A stretch of 48,860 nucleotides of DNA from Oxalobacteraceae bacterium (lineage in GTDB: Bacteria; Pseudomonadota; Gammaproteobacteria; Burkholderiales; Burkholderiaceae_D): NCBI GenBank assembly GCA_021768485.1, contig JAIZVZ010000023.1, positions 1-48,860 of the forward strand. Reading direction: 5' to 3'. This document shows, piece by piece, positions 28,885-35,539 of this stretch (positions are counted from its first letter, which is position 1; each line of letters starts with the position of its first letter). A program made the position numbers and the translations under genes. The notes below the pieces were generated by a model, which did no database searches, was not told the origin of the DNA, and worked only from the letters and a program-made list of their open reading frames with translations.

Positions 28885-29904
28885 ATGACACCGTTCCCCG
28901 TGCTGCGCAAGCTGCTGCTGGCCGCCACCGTGGTGCTGGCCGGCGCTGCGCAGGCCGCGTCGCAGCCAGCGGCACAGCCAGCGGCACAGCCAGCGGCACA
29001 ACCAGCGGCACAACCAGCGGCACAACCAGCGGCACAGCCAGCGGCACAGCCAACGATACAACCAGCGGCGCAGCCGATTTCACAGCCGGCGGCAGCGGCC
29101 GCCGCAGCTTCGCAGGCGCCGCCGAGTCTGGCCAGCGCCGCGGCGATGGCGCCGATTCCTTCGCCCGGCGCGCACGTCACCGACCAGGTCGGCATGCTGA
29201 CGCCGGCACAGCGGACGGCGCTGGAATCGGTGCTGGCCGAATACGAGCGGCGCACCGGCAGCCAGATTGCCATCGTACTGCTTGCCAGCACCGCGCCCGA
29301 TCCGATCGAGCATTACAGCATCCGCGTCGCCGATGCCTGGAAAGTCGGCCGCAAAGGGATTGACGATGGCGTACTGATCGTGGTCGCAAAAAACAATCCG
29401 GCCAGCCTGCGTCGCCTGCGCATCGAAGCCGGACGCGGCGTGCAGGGAACGCTGACCGATGCCCAGTCCAAGCGCATCCTGCAAGACACGATCGCGCCGC
29501 ATTTCCGGCAAAACGATTACTATGGCGGGCTGGCGGCCGGTGTCGCGGCGATTACCTCGCTGCTCGACCAGGAGCATTTCGCCGCGCCCAAACCGAAAGC
29601 CATGGAGGCCGCTGACATGGCCGAAAATAGCTGGCCCTTCCTGCTGGTGGCCGTCATTATCATGGCCGTGCTGCTGCGCTCGCGCGGCGGCGGCGGACCC
29701 GGCCTGCGGCACAGTCGCGGCGACTGGAGCGATGCCGGCGGCGTCGTGCTCGGCGCACTGATCGGCAATGCACTCGGGCGGGCCGGCCGCGGCGGCGTTT
29801 TTTCAGGCGGCGGCGGCTTTTCGGATGGCGGCGGTGGCGGCGGCGACGGCCTGTCGGGCGGCGGCGGCAGCTTCGACGGCGGCGGCGCCTCGGGAGACTG
29901 GTGA
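28885..29904 (+). CDS. TPM-domain protein (YgcG type) with a QPAA repeat linker
   Basis: A 339-residue envelope protein. The signal peptide ends near residue 25 (VLAGAAQA). A QPAA tetrapeptide repeat with variants (about residues 27-70) links to a TPM domain (HVTDQVGMLTPAQRTALESV, then TGSQIAIVLLAS, then GRKGIDDGVLIVVAKNN). A membrane helix follows (WPFLLVAVIIMAVLL), and the protein ends in a Gly/Ser-rich tail with SGDW. The tail and topology match YgcG/TPM proteins. It is the middle gene of lemA-TPM-TPM, and its stop overlaps the next start. Confidence 0.9.
   Translation: MTPFPVLRKLLLAATVVLAGAAQAASQPAAQPAAQPAAQPAAQPAAQPAAQPAAQPTIQPAAQPISQPAAAAAAASQAPPSLASAAAMAPIPSPGAHVTDQVGMLTPAQRTALESVLAEYERRTGSQIAIVLLASTAPDPIEHYSIRVADAWKVGRKGIDDGVLIVVAKNNPASLRRLRIEAGRGVQGTLTDAQSKRILQDTIAPHFRQNDYYGGLAAGVAAITSLLDQEHFAAPKPKAMEAADMAENSWPFLLVAVIIMAVLLRSRGGGGPGLRHSRGDWSDAGGVVLGALIGNALGRAGRGGVFSGGGGFSDGGGGGGDGLSGGGGSFDGGGASGDW
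28963..29094. repeat. 12-bp in-frame repeat in the TPM gene
   Basis: Seven near-identical units of CAGCCAGCGGCA (28963-29046) are followed by four diverged units. They encode QPAA repeats in the linker just after the signal peptide. The perfection of the core suggests recent expansion. Confidence 0.92.
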
Positions 29905-30425
29905 TGACACATTCACGTTCGCTGCTGATGCGCGCCAGACGCTGGCTGCGCCATGCCTTGACCACCAGGGGAGCGGGCCGGCGCGCTTTTCCGCCTGCTG
30001 CGCTGCAGACAATTGAAGCGGCCATCGCCGCCGGCGAGGCCCGTTACGAGGCTGAAGTGGCGCTGATCGTCGAAGCCCGCCTGCCCTTGTCGTCGGTTGC
30101 CGCCGGCATCCATGCGCGAGGCCGTGCCGCCGACCTGTTTTCGCACTACCGGCTGTGGGATACCGAGAGCAATTGCGCCATCCTCATCTACATCAACCTG
30201 GCCGACCACAAGGTCGAAATCGTCGCCGACCGCGGCGTGGCCAGACTGCTGACGAAAGACGAATGGCATGCCATTTGCCAGACCATGACCGATGGTTTCA
30301 GACACGGCGCCTATGCTGTCAGCGTGCTTGCCGCCCTGTCGCAGATGGGCGACTTGCTGCACGAGCGCGCCCCGCGCACGACGGCCGGCAGCAACGAATT
30401 GCCGAATCAGAGCATCATTCTGTAG
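29904..30425 (+). CDS. Second TPM-domain protein
   Basis: A 173-residue protein lacking a clear signal peptide or membrane helix. An arginine-rich N-terminus leads to IEAAIAAGEARYEAEVALIV and a TPM-like core with NCAILIYINLADHKVEIVAD and RGVARLLTKDEW. TPM genes of this short type commonly follow the longer one. The ATG overlaps the upstream TGA as TGATG; a GTG one codon earlier is also possible. The function is unknown beyond linkage to LemA. Confidence 0.85.
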   Translation: MTHSRSLLMRARRWLRHALTTRGAGRRAFPPAALQTIEAAIAAGEARYEAEVALIVEARLPLSSVAAGIHARGRAADLFSHYRLWDTESNCAILIYINLADHKVEIVADRGVARLLTKDEWHAICQTMTDGFRHGAYAVSVLAALSQMGDLLHERAPRTTAGSNELPNQSIIL

Positions 30426-30522
30426 CAGCCGCGGCAGAAAATAATGCGACGCCGGCCAGGCGCGGCAGTGTAAAATCGCGCCGTCGCGGCTGGCCCGCTT
30501 TTTCTCTACTGGTTCAATTCTC

Positions 30523-31302
30523 ATGGCAAATCTATCTGGAAAGACAGCGATCATCACCGGCGCGGCCCAAGGCATCGGCCTGGCCTGCGCCACGCGCCTG
30601 ATTGCCGACGGCGCCCGCGTGATGCTGGTCGACCTGCAGCCGCAGGGCGCCGAGCGCGCCGCGGAACTGGGCGCCAACGCCTGTTTTTTTCAAGCTGACG
30701 CCGGCCTCAAGGCGCAAGTGGATGCAATGGTGGCCGCTGCCCGCGCCGCCTTCGGTCATATCGACATCCTGATCAATAATGCCGGCGTCACGCATGCGGC
30801 TCCTTTTCTCGAGCTCGGCGAAGACGATTTCGACCGCGTCATGCGCATCAATCTGAAGTCGATGTTCTTGTGCAGCCAGGCCGTGGCCCGCGTCATGGTC
30901 GCCGACGGCACTGCCGGCAGCATCATCAACATGTCCAGCGTCAACGCCGAGCTGGCCATTCCCAATCAGGTGCCCTATGTGGTATCGAAAGGCGCGGTCA
31001 ACCAGCTGACGAAGGTGATGGCGCTGAACCTGGCGCCGCACGCGATCCGCGTCAACGGCATCGGCCCCGGCACGATTCTGACCGAACTGGCCAAGCAGGC
31101 CGTGCTGTCGAGCCCGCAATCGCGTCACACCATCCTCTCGCGCACGCCGCTCGAACGCTGCGGCGAGCCTGAGGAAGTGGCGGCGGTCGCAGCCTTTCTG
31201 GCCGGGCCTGACAGCTCGTACATGACGGGGCAAACCATGTATGTCGATGGCGGCCGGATGGCGCTGAACTATACGGTGGCGGTCAAGGACGCTGCGCAGT
31301 AG
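30523..31302 (+). CDS. Short-chain dehydrogenase/reductase (SDR)
   Basis: A 259-residue Rossmann-fold NAD(P) oxidoreductase. The cofactor motif TGAAQGIG is at residues 13-20, NNAG follows strand 4, the catalytic Ser is in INMSSVNAE, and the YxxxK pair is YVVSK. The C-terminal [12 protein letters not shown] is typical of the classical family. An Asp at the end of strand 2 (MLVDLQP) favours NAD(H). The substrate is unknown. A strong hairpin terminator follows 46 bp after the stop. Confidence 0.92.
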   Translation: MANLSGKTAIITGAAQGIGLACATRLIADGARVMLVDLQPQGAERAAELGANACFFQADAGLKAQVDAMVAAARAAFGHIDILINNAGVTHAAPFLELGEDDFDRVMRINLKSMFLCSQAVARVMVADGTAGSIINMSSVNAELAIPNQVPYVVSKGAVNQLTKVMALNLAPHAIRVNGIGPGTILTELAKQAVLSSPQSRHTILSRTPLERCGEPEEVAAVAAFLAGPDSSYMTGQTMYVDGGRMALNYTVAVKDAAQ

Positions 31303-31348
31303 GCCGCACCGCTTGCGCCGGCGATGCCTGCAGCGGCGCTCGCGCGGA

Positions 31349-31383
31349 CGCCAAAACGGCCGGAATGACCGGCCGTTTTGGCG
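31349..31383 (+). terminator. Bidirectional terminator between the SDR and hsp20 genes
   Basis: Perfect 15-bp arms (CGCCAAAACGGCCGG and its complement) enclose an AATGA loop. The AAAA/TTTT flanks of the GC core act as U tracts in either direction, which suits the convergent genes on both sides. Confidence 0.8.
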
Positions 31384-31420
31384 CTATGGCGCTATGGCGC
31401 TATGATGCTATGGCGCTGAT
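31381..31420. repeat. 8-bp tandem repeat after the terminator
   Basis: GCGCTATG occurs three times in a row, followed by ATGCTATG and a diverged fifth unit. The array starts inside the last bases of the terminator stem. Confidence 0.85.
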
Positions 31421-31456
31421 GACGATGCTGGCGCCGCTGAGCCGGCGCCGCGCAAA

Positions 31457-31909
31457 TCAGGCCGCGTGGTCGAGAATGGCCATCGGCCGGTTGCTCTCGA
31501 TTTCGATCTTGCGCGGTTTCAGTGCTTCCGGCACTTCGCGCAGCAGTTCAATACTGAGCAAGCCGTTGTCGATTGCGGCACTGACCACGCGCACATGGTT
31601 GGCCAGCTGGAAGCGATGCTCGAAATCGCGGGTGGCGATGCCACGATACAGAAAGGTCGGTTTGGCGTCGGTTTTTTGCTTGCGGCCGACGATTTTGAGC
31701 GAATCGCGCTCGGCGACGATTTCAAGCTCGCTGCGGTCGAAACCGGCCACTGCCATCACGATCCGGTAGCCGTCCTCGCTAAGCTGCTCGATGTTGTATG
31801 GGGGATAACTAGGCGGGGCGTCGGCACGCTGGGCGTCGTCGAATAATTGGGCCAGGCGGTCGAAACCGATGGCCGAACGGTATAAAGGTGCCAAGTCAAA
31901 TGGTCGCAT
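31457..31909 (-). CDS. Small heat-shock protein (Hsp20/IbpA type)
   Basis: A 150-residue chaperone that holds unfolding proteins. The alpha-crystallin domain runs about residues 40-130: YNIEQLSEDGYRIVMAVAGF, then LEIVAERDSLKIVGRK, RGIATRDFEHRFQLANHVRV and NGLLSIELLREVPEALKPRKI. IbpA-like features are the N-terminal MRPFDLAPLYRSAIGFDRL and the RGIA/RDFEHRF segment. ATG 31909 has AAGGA eight bases upstream. A heat-shock sigma-32 promoter lies about 70 bp before it. The C-terminal IXI anchor is not obvious. Confidence 0.95.
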   Translation of the reverse strand: MRPFDLAPLYRSAIGFDRLAQLFDDAQRADAPPSYPPYNIEQLSEDGYRIVMAVAGFDRSELEIVAERDSLKIVGRKQKTDAKPTFLYRGIATRDFEHRFQLANHVRVVSAAIDNGLLSIELLREVPEALKPRKIEIESNRPMAILDHAA

Positions 31910-31981
31910 GATATTTATCCTTTTAAAATGAAGCGATAAGAGAGGGTTCGCAGACCTCGCAGTGAGCATCTGCTGCTACTC

Positions 31982-32009
31982 ATATCCGGCTGCGATCGCA
32001 CATTTCAAG
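31982..32009 (-). promoter_or_regulatory. Sigma-32 (RpoH) heat-shock promoter of hsp20
   Basis: On the minus strand CTTGAAA (32009-32003) is followed by a 13-bp spacer and CCGGATAT (31989-31982). The -35 matches the RpoH consensus exactly and the -10 matches the CCCCATAT type in most positions. The predicted leader to the ATG is about 65 nt. Confidence 0.75.
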
Positions 32010-32091
32010 AGACATACAAAATAAATTTATCTATTTACGACATGACAGACCGTTATTTTTTTCAGCACTCTCCTATGAGGGAGGTCGAAAA

Positions 32092-32202
32092 ATGCAAAGA
32101 CATTCACGAAAGACATATCAGGTATTCAAAAAGGGAATTTGCCTTATATGCGACCAATGCGCATACTGGGTTTGTCTCCACTATTCTCCTCCAAGAAAAT
32201 AG
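32092..32202 (+). CDS. Candidate 36-residue cysteine-rich small protein
   Basis: An ORF of 36 codons that I do not recognise. The protein is basic and has four cysteines, C17, C20, C23 and C28 (CxxCxxC, then four residues and C), within GICLICDQCAYWVC, and ends SPPRK. This suggests metal binding or disulfides. Support for translation is GAGGGAGG seven bases before the ATG and a strong terminator six bases after the stop. The binding site can pair with an upstream CUCC (32070-32076 area), so it may be masked. The 3' end of the coding region contains UCUCCUCC. It is divergent from hsp20. The same transcript may instead act mainly as a regulatory RNA. Confidence 0.5.
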   Translation: MQRHSRKTYQVFKKGICLICDQCAYWVCLHYSPPRK

Positions 32203-32207
32203 TTTGA

Positions 32208-32235
32208 AGCCCGCCTTTATGGCGGGCTTTTTTTT
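32208..32235 (+). terminator. Strong rho-independent terminator after the small ORF
   Basis: AGCCCGCC pairs perfectly with GGCGGGCT around a TTTAT loop, followed by a run of T. No other plus-strand gene lies upstream for several hundred bases, so it must end a short transcript. Confidence 0.95.
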
Positions 32236-32804
32236 ATCCATTTTGCGTCCGGTCATAACGCAGTCATCTGAGCTCGTTAAACTTGAGTTGTCAGCAATAC
32301 ACGCAACCGATCTGCGTGATTGCCGCACGGTGTGCCAAGGCCCTGCTTTGGCGCACCACCTCGCAGCGGGTCACGTCAGACCGGGTCACATCGGACCGGG
32401 TCGCGCCAAACTCCGCACCCAAGCCCGTACTTAGGCTCGTACTTAGGCTCGCACTTAGGCTCGCACCGGAGCTGAGACTACGCTGACACCTAAGCTGATA
32501 CTAAGCTGATACCTAAGCCAGCGGCAAACCAGCCCGCACCGAAGCGCGCGAGCCAAATCAGTCCCCCCATCAGCCGACGCCAATCGCGCTACACTTGCGC
32601 GAGTGGGACCGAAGCTGAGCTCCCGATAATGCCAAAAAGAAATTCAACCGCGATCAATTGCATTCGAAATGAAAATGCAAAAGAAACATCCATCATGAAA
32701 AACCGCGAAGACCGCAGCATCATTGGCACGGCATCGGCCGCGCCCATCGCGCAGTCGCCGGAGCGGACGAAATTTCATGTATTTATTCAAGCAAAAGGAG
32801 CGCC
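32236..32804. other. Non-coding region with clustered repeats before the PHB esterase gene
   Basis: After the terminator no gene with a binding site is seen until 32805. The middle (32360-32520) is packed with degenerate tandem repeats, and the right end (32620-32800) is AT-richer and likely carries the esterase promoter. A 93-codon frame (32629-32910) overlaps the next gene and is not supported. Confidence 0.5.
32368..32474. repeat. Two adjacent tandem arrays (15 bp and 12 bp)
   Basis: GGGTCACGTCAGACC and GGGTCACATCGGACC are contiguous (32368-32397) with a partial third copy. From 32427, GTACTTAGGCTC occurs twice, then GCACTTAGGCTC and a degenerate unit (to 32474). Weaker CTAAGCTGATA repeats continue to about 32515. 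Confidence 0.85.
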
Positions 32805-33884
32805 ATGGCCAATCTCGGTGACAAGCTGTTCAGACAATGGAGCAAGGCCGGCCGCCAATGGCTGGACAAGGCGCCGGCGGCCACCGCCGACGCCCTGCAG
32901 CGCGTGCTAGGGAAGGCGTTGCGCGATGCCGGCGTGCGACAAACAGACGGTGTCGCGGCGCCGCCTCCGGACAAGCTCAGGCCCCCTCCGGGCCATGCGC
33001 CGGCGGCGCCTGCGCTGCCGGGCCAATTCAATGCCGAGCGCTTCGCCAACCATGCCGGCGAGCGCGATTACAAGCTGTATATCCCCAGCACTTACCGCGC
33101 CGGCAGCGCCGCGATGCTGGTCGTGATGCTGCATGGCTGCACCCAGGATGCCGACGATTTCGCGACCGGCACCGGCATGAATGTGCTGGCGGAGCAATAT
33201 GCCTGCCTGCTGCTCTACCCGCAACAGAGCCAGCATGACAACAAGGCCAGGTGCTGGAACTGGTTCAGCCCGCACAATCAGCAGTACGGCGCCGGCGAGC
33301 CGGCCATCATCGCCGAGCTGAGCATGAAAATCGCCGCCCGCTACCGGATCGGCCCCGAGCGCATCTTCATCGGCGGCATGTCGGCCGGCGGCGCCATGGC
33401 CGCCACCATGGCGGCCCAGTATCCGCGCCTGTACCGCGCCTGCGCAATTCATTCCGGCCTGCCGCATGGTGCGGCGCACGATCTGCCATCGGCGCTGGCG
33501 GCCATGAAAGGCGGCGCCCGCAGCCGCCGGCAAACGGCGCCGGCCGATGCCGCCCATCCGGTACCGTTAATCGTCTTTCATGGCGATCGCGATACCATGG
33601 TCAGCCCGCGCAATGGCGCCGCGCTGATCGAGCAGGTACTGGCGCAAGCCAGCCATGACGGCCGCGAAGCCGAAATAGAAAACGGAAAAAAAGCCGACGG
33701 GCACCGCTACACGCGCCATGTTTATCAAGACCGCAAACAGCGTACCATTGCCGAACACTGGGTGGTGCACGGCGCCGCGCATGCCTGGTCCGGCGGTCAC
33801 GCCGCCGGCAGTTATACGGATGACAAGGGCCCCGATGCGTCACGTGAAATGCTGCGTTTTTTTCGACAGCACAGCCCGTATTAG
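32805..33884 (+). CDS. PHB-depolymerase-family esterase (Esterase_phd)
   Basis: A 359-residue alpha/beta hydrolase. The family segment LVVMLHGCTQDADDFATGTG provides the oxyanion region, the nucleophile elbow is IGGMSAGGAMAA (catalytic Ser), the acid is in VFHGDRDTMV and the histidine in VVHGAAHAWSGG. An amphipathic N-terminal extension of about 85 residues resembles intracellular PHA-associated forms; no signal peptide is seen. The true substrate could be polyhydroxyalkanoate or a polysaccharide ester. AAAGGAG four bases before the ATG is a strong binding site. Confidence 0.88.
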   Translation: MANLGDKLFRQWSKAGRQWLDKAPAATADALQRVLGKALRDAGVRQTDGVAAPPPDKLRPPPGHAPAAPALPGQFNAERFANHAGERDYKLYIPSTYRAGSAAMLVVMLHGCTQDADDFATGTGMNVLAEQYACLLLYPQQSQHDNKARCWNWFSPHNQQYGAGEPAIIAELSMKIAARYRIGPERIFIGGMSAGGAMAATMAAQYPRLYRACAIHSGLPHGAAHDLPSALAAMKGGARSRRQTAPADAAHPVPLIVFHGDRDTMVSPRNGAALIEQVLAQASHDGREAEIENGKKADGHRYTRHVYQDRKQRTIAEHWVVHGAAHAWSGGHAAGSYTDDKGPDASREMLRFFRQHSPY

Positions 33885-33898
33885 TTTGCAAAATCATC

Positions 33899-33926
33899 TT
33901 GCCTACTGAATAAAACTGACTATGCT
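33899..33926 (+). promoter_or_regulatory. Candidate promoter of the zinc-ribbon-like gene
   Basis: TTGCCT (33899-33904) and TATGCT (33921-33926) are separated by 16 bp. A TAGAAT a few bases further (from 33935) is an alternative -10. The next start codon is at 33980. Confidence 0.4.
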
Positions 33927-33979
33927 CAATAAGGTAGAATAAAAATACTGAGACATCCGCACCGCTCACGGAGACCGAT

Positions 33980-34318
33980 ATGGCGCACTTCTTAGAAAAG
34001 CGATCTTTGACGACAAGTCAGGATGACAATAGTCCGCAACTGGCCGCAGACAAGCGACAAGCCGCTGCCGACACCCAATTCATTTTAGTGGAACTCGATC
34101 CGACCCTGGTCCTGGCCGCGGCGCCCGAGCGCGACGACAGCGCCGACCTGCGGCTGTTCGGGCAAATGCGCGAGACCTGCCCCGAATGCCGCACCACGCA
34201 TCTGCAACTGGTCTTGAGGCAAAAACACGTCAAGCTCGCTCACCTGTTTTGCCTGCAATGCAAAAAATGCTTCGATGCCTGCTATCCAAACGGCAGTTCC
34301 GCGCTGGCGATTCACTGA
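33980..34318 (+). CDS. Small four-cysteine zinc-ribbon-like protein
   Basis: A 112-residue hypothetical protein. The N-terminal half is polar and probably flexible. The C-terminal half has ETCPECRTTHL and LFCLQCKKCFDACYPNG, giving CxxC...CxxCxxC...C, a probable zinc ribbon. The segment VELDPTLVLAA is a possible short helix. GGAG six bases upstream supports the ATG. No enzymatic motif is seen. It could bind nucleic acid or protein. It converges on the S1/P1 nuclease gene. Confidence 0.7.
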   Translation: MAHFLEKRSLTTSQDDNSPQLAADKRQAAADTQFILVELDPTLVLAAAPERDDSADLRLFGQMRETCPECRTTHLQLVLRQKHVKLAHLFCLQCKKCFDACYPNGSSALAIH

Positions 34319-34359
34319 CAGTTTCGCCGGCCGGACTTGCGCCAAGCCGCCAGGTCCCG

Positions 34360-35394
34360 TTACTTCCAGATTTGCTCCAGCAGTGCCGCCAGCCGATAGC
34401 CGCCCTTCACCAGCTGTGCACTGGCGAGCGCTGAACTGGGCACCGCGTAATCGTCGGGCAGGCTGACCAGCCAGGAAGTATGGGCGAGGCCATTGCGCCC
34501 CAGAGTGGTCTGCGGCGCGCCCGGCACCACCGCGGCGAAAGCCAGCTTCGATACGGCCAGCGTATCGTTGGCCCACTGCAGCGGCCAGCTGCCGACCGCG
34601 CCATGGTCGCGCGCCACGCTCGGCTTGCCGGCAATGGCGATCTGCGCAAACTCGGCCGGCGTCTTGGCGCCCACGCGCTTCATTGCATAATCGACTACAG
34701 TACTGTCCCAATAAGAATGAAGAGGACGCGGACCGCGCTGTTCCGGCTGCGTGACCGAGGCCGGCGGCTGCTTGTCTTCGACCAGCAAACTATTTCCACC
34801 ATGCAAATCAACAAACTCGCTGGCCTTGATTTGCCCATCATTCGACGGCACGGCAAATTTTCCATTGCGATCGAGATAGGCCGAACCGACATGCAGCGGC
34901 TGCGTGATGTCGCCGCTCAGATGCACGAGCAAGAGCAAAGCCTGGCGCGGCGTGAAATGATGCGGATTCGATTTTTCATCGTTATTGCCTTGCAAAACCG
35001 CAATCGCCTGCGTCAGCGTATGCACGACGTCATGCTCGGTGGTGCCGACTTCGCCTTCGTAATAATCGCGGTTCTGAAACGGCACGTCGGTATAGTGATA
35101 TTCGGCGTGCTGCGGATTGGCCGCCGCATAATCGCGCATTTCCTGCGTGACGACCGAACCGTTATAGCTGCCCTTGACATTGTCGGCCCACACCGAGACC
35201 GATTCCAGCGTCTCGCCGGGCAGCAGCAAAGCCTTCACATGGGCGGCCGCCGGCGTACCCGCGATCAGCTGGTCGGCAATCGCACCGACCGCCTTGTGGC
35301 CGCTGGCGCCCCAGGCGAAGGCGGCATTGGCCGTCAAGGCACACAGCGCGGCCAGTGCCACCCTCAAACTATTCTTCATTACGGTATTCGTCAT
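34360..35394 (-). CDS. Secreted S1/P1-type nuclease
   Basis: A 344-residue zinc nuclease acting on single-stranded nucleic acids to release 5'-nucleotides. Signal cleavage after residue 27 (TANAAFA) leaves Trp as the first mature residue, as required to bind zinc with its amino group (WGASGH). The other expected ligands are visible: ESVSVWADNVKG (D), AEYHYTDVP (H), LLVHLSGDITQPLHVG (H, D, H) and EFVDLHGGN (H). ATG 35394 has AGGA six bases upstream. It is located after the lipoprotein 5'-nucleotidase on the same strand, so the two could act in series. Confidence 0.93.
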   Translation of the reverse strand: MTNTVMKNSLRVALAALCALTANAAFAWGASGHKAVGAIADQLIAGTPAAAHVKALLLPGETLESVSVWADNVKGSYNGSVVTQEMRDYAAANPQHAEYHYTDVPFQNRDYYEGEVGTTEHDVVHTLTQAIAVLQGNNDEKSNPHHFTPRQALLLLVHLSGDITQPLHVGSAYLDRNGKFAVPSNDGQIKASEFVDLHGGNSLLVEDKQPPASVTQPEQRGPRPLHSYWDSTVVDYAMKRVGAKTPAEFAQIAIAGKPSVARDHGAVGSWPLQWANDTLAVSKLAFAAVVPGAPQTTLGRNGLAHTSWLVSLPDDYAVPSSALASAQLVKGGYRLAALLEQIWK

Positions 35395-35539
35395 CTCACA
35401 TCCTGTCGGGCTGATAGTCATAATTAATGAGTAAATTCATTGCAGTGAACGGCGCACCGCCAATCGCTTTTTACCTAAGCCGGCTTGCCGCTACGGGCAC
35501 GCTGCATGACAACATGCCCGCGCCGGCAGGCATACGGCT

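Noticed and set aside
31910-31975. ROSE-type RNA thermometer in the hsp20 leader
   Set aside because: I could not find the typical U-rich anti-Shine-Dalgarno hairpin; the leader only allows a weak UUAUC/GAUAA pairing. Folding would be needed.
32042-32434. 130-codon plus-strand frame over the small-ORF region
   Set aside because: It runs through the strong terminator at 32208-32235 and into repeat DNA; the 36-codon frame fits the signals much better.
32629-32910. 93-codon frame overlapping the PHB esterase start
   Set aside because: It overlaps the esterase gene by more than 100 bp in another frame and has no binding site.
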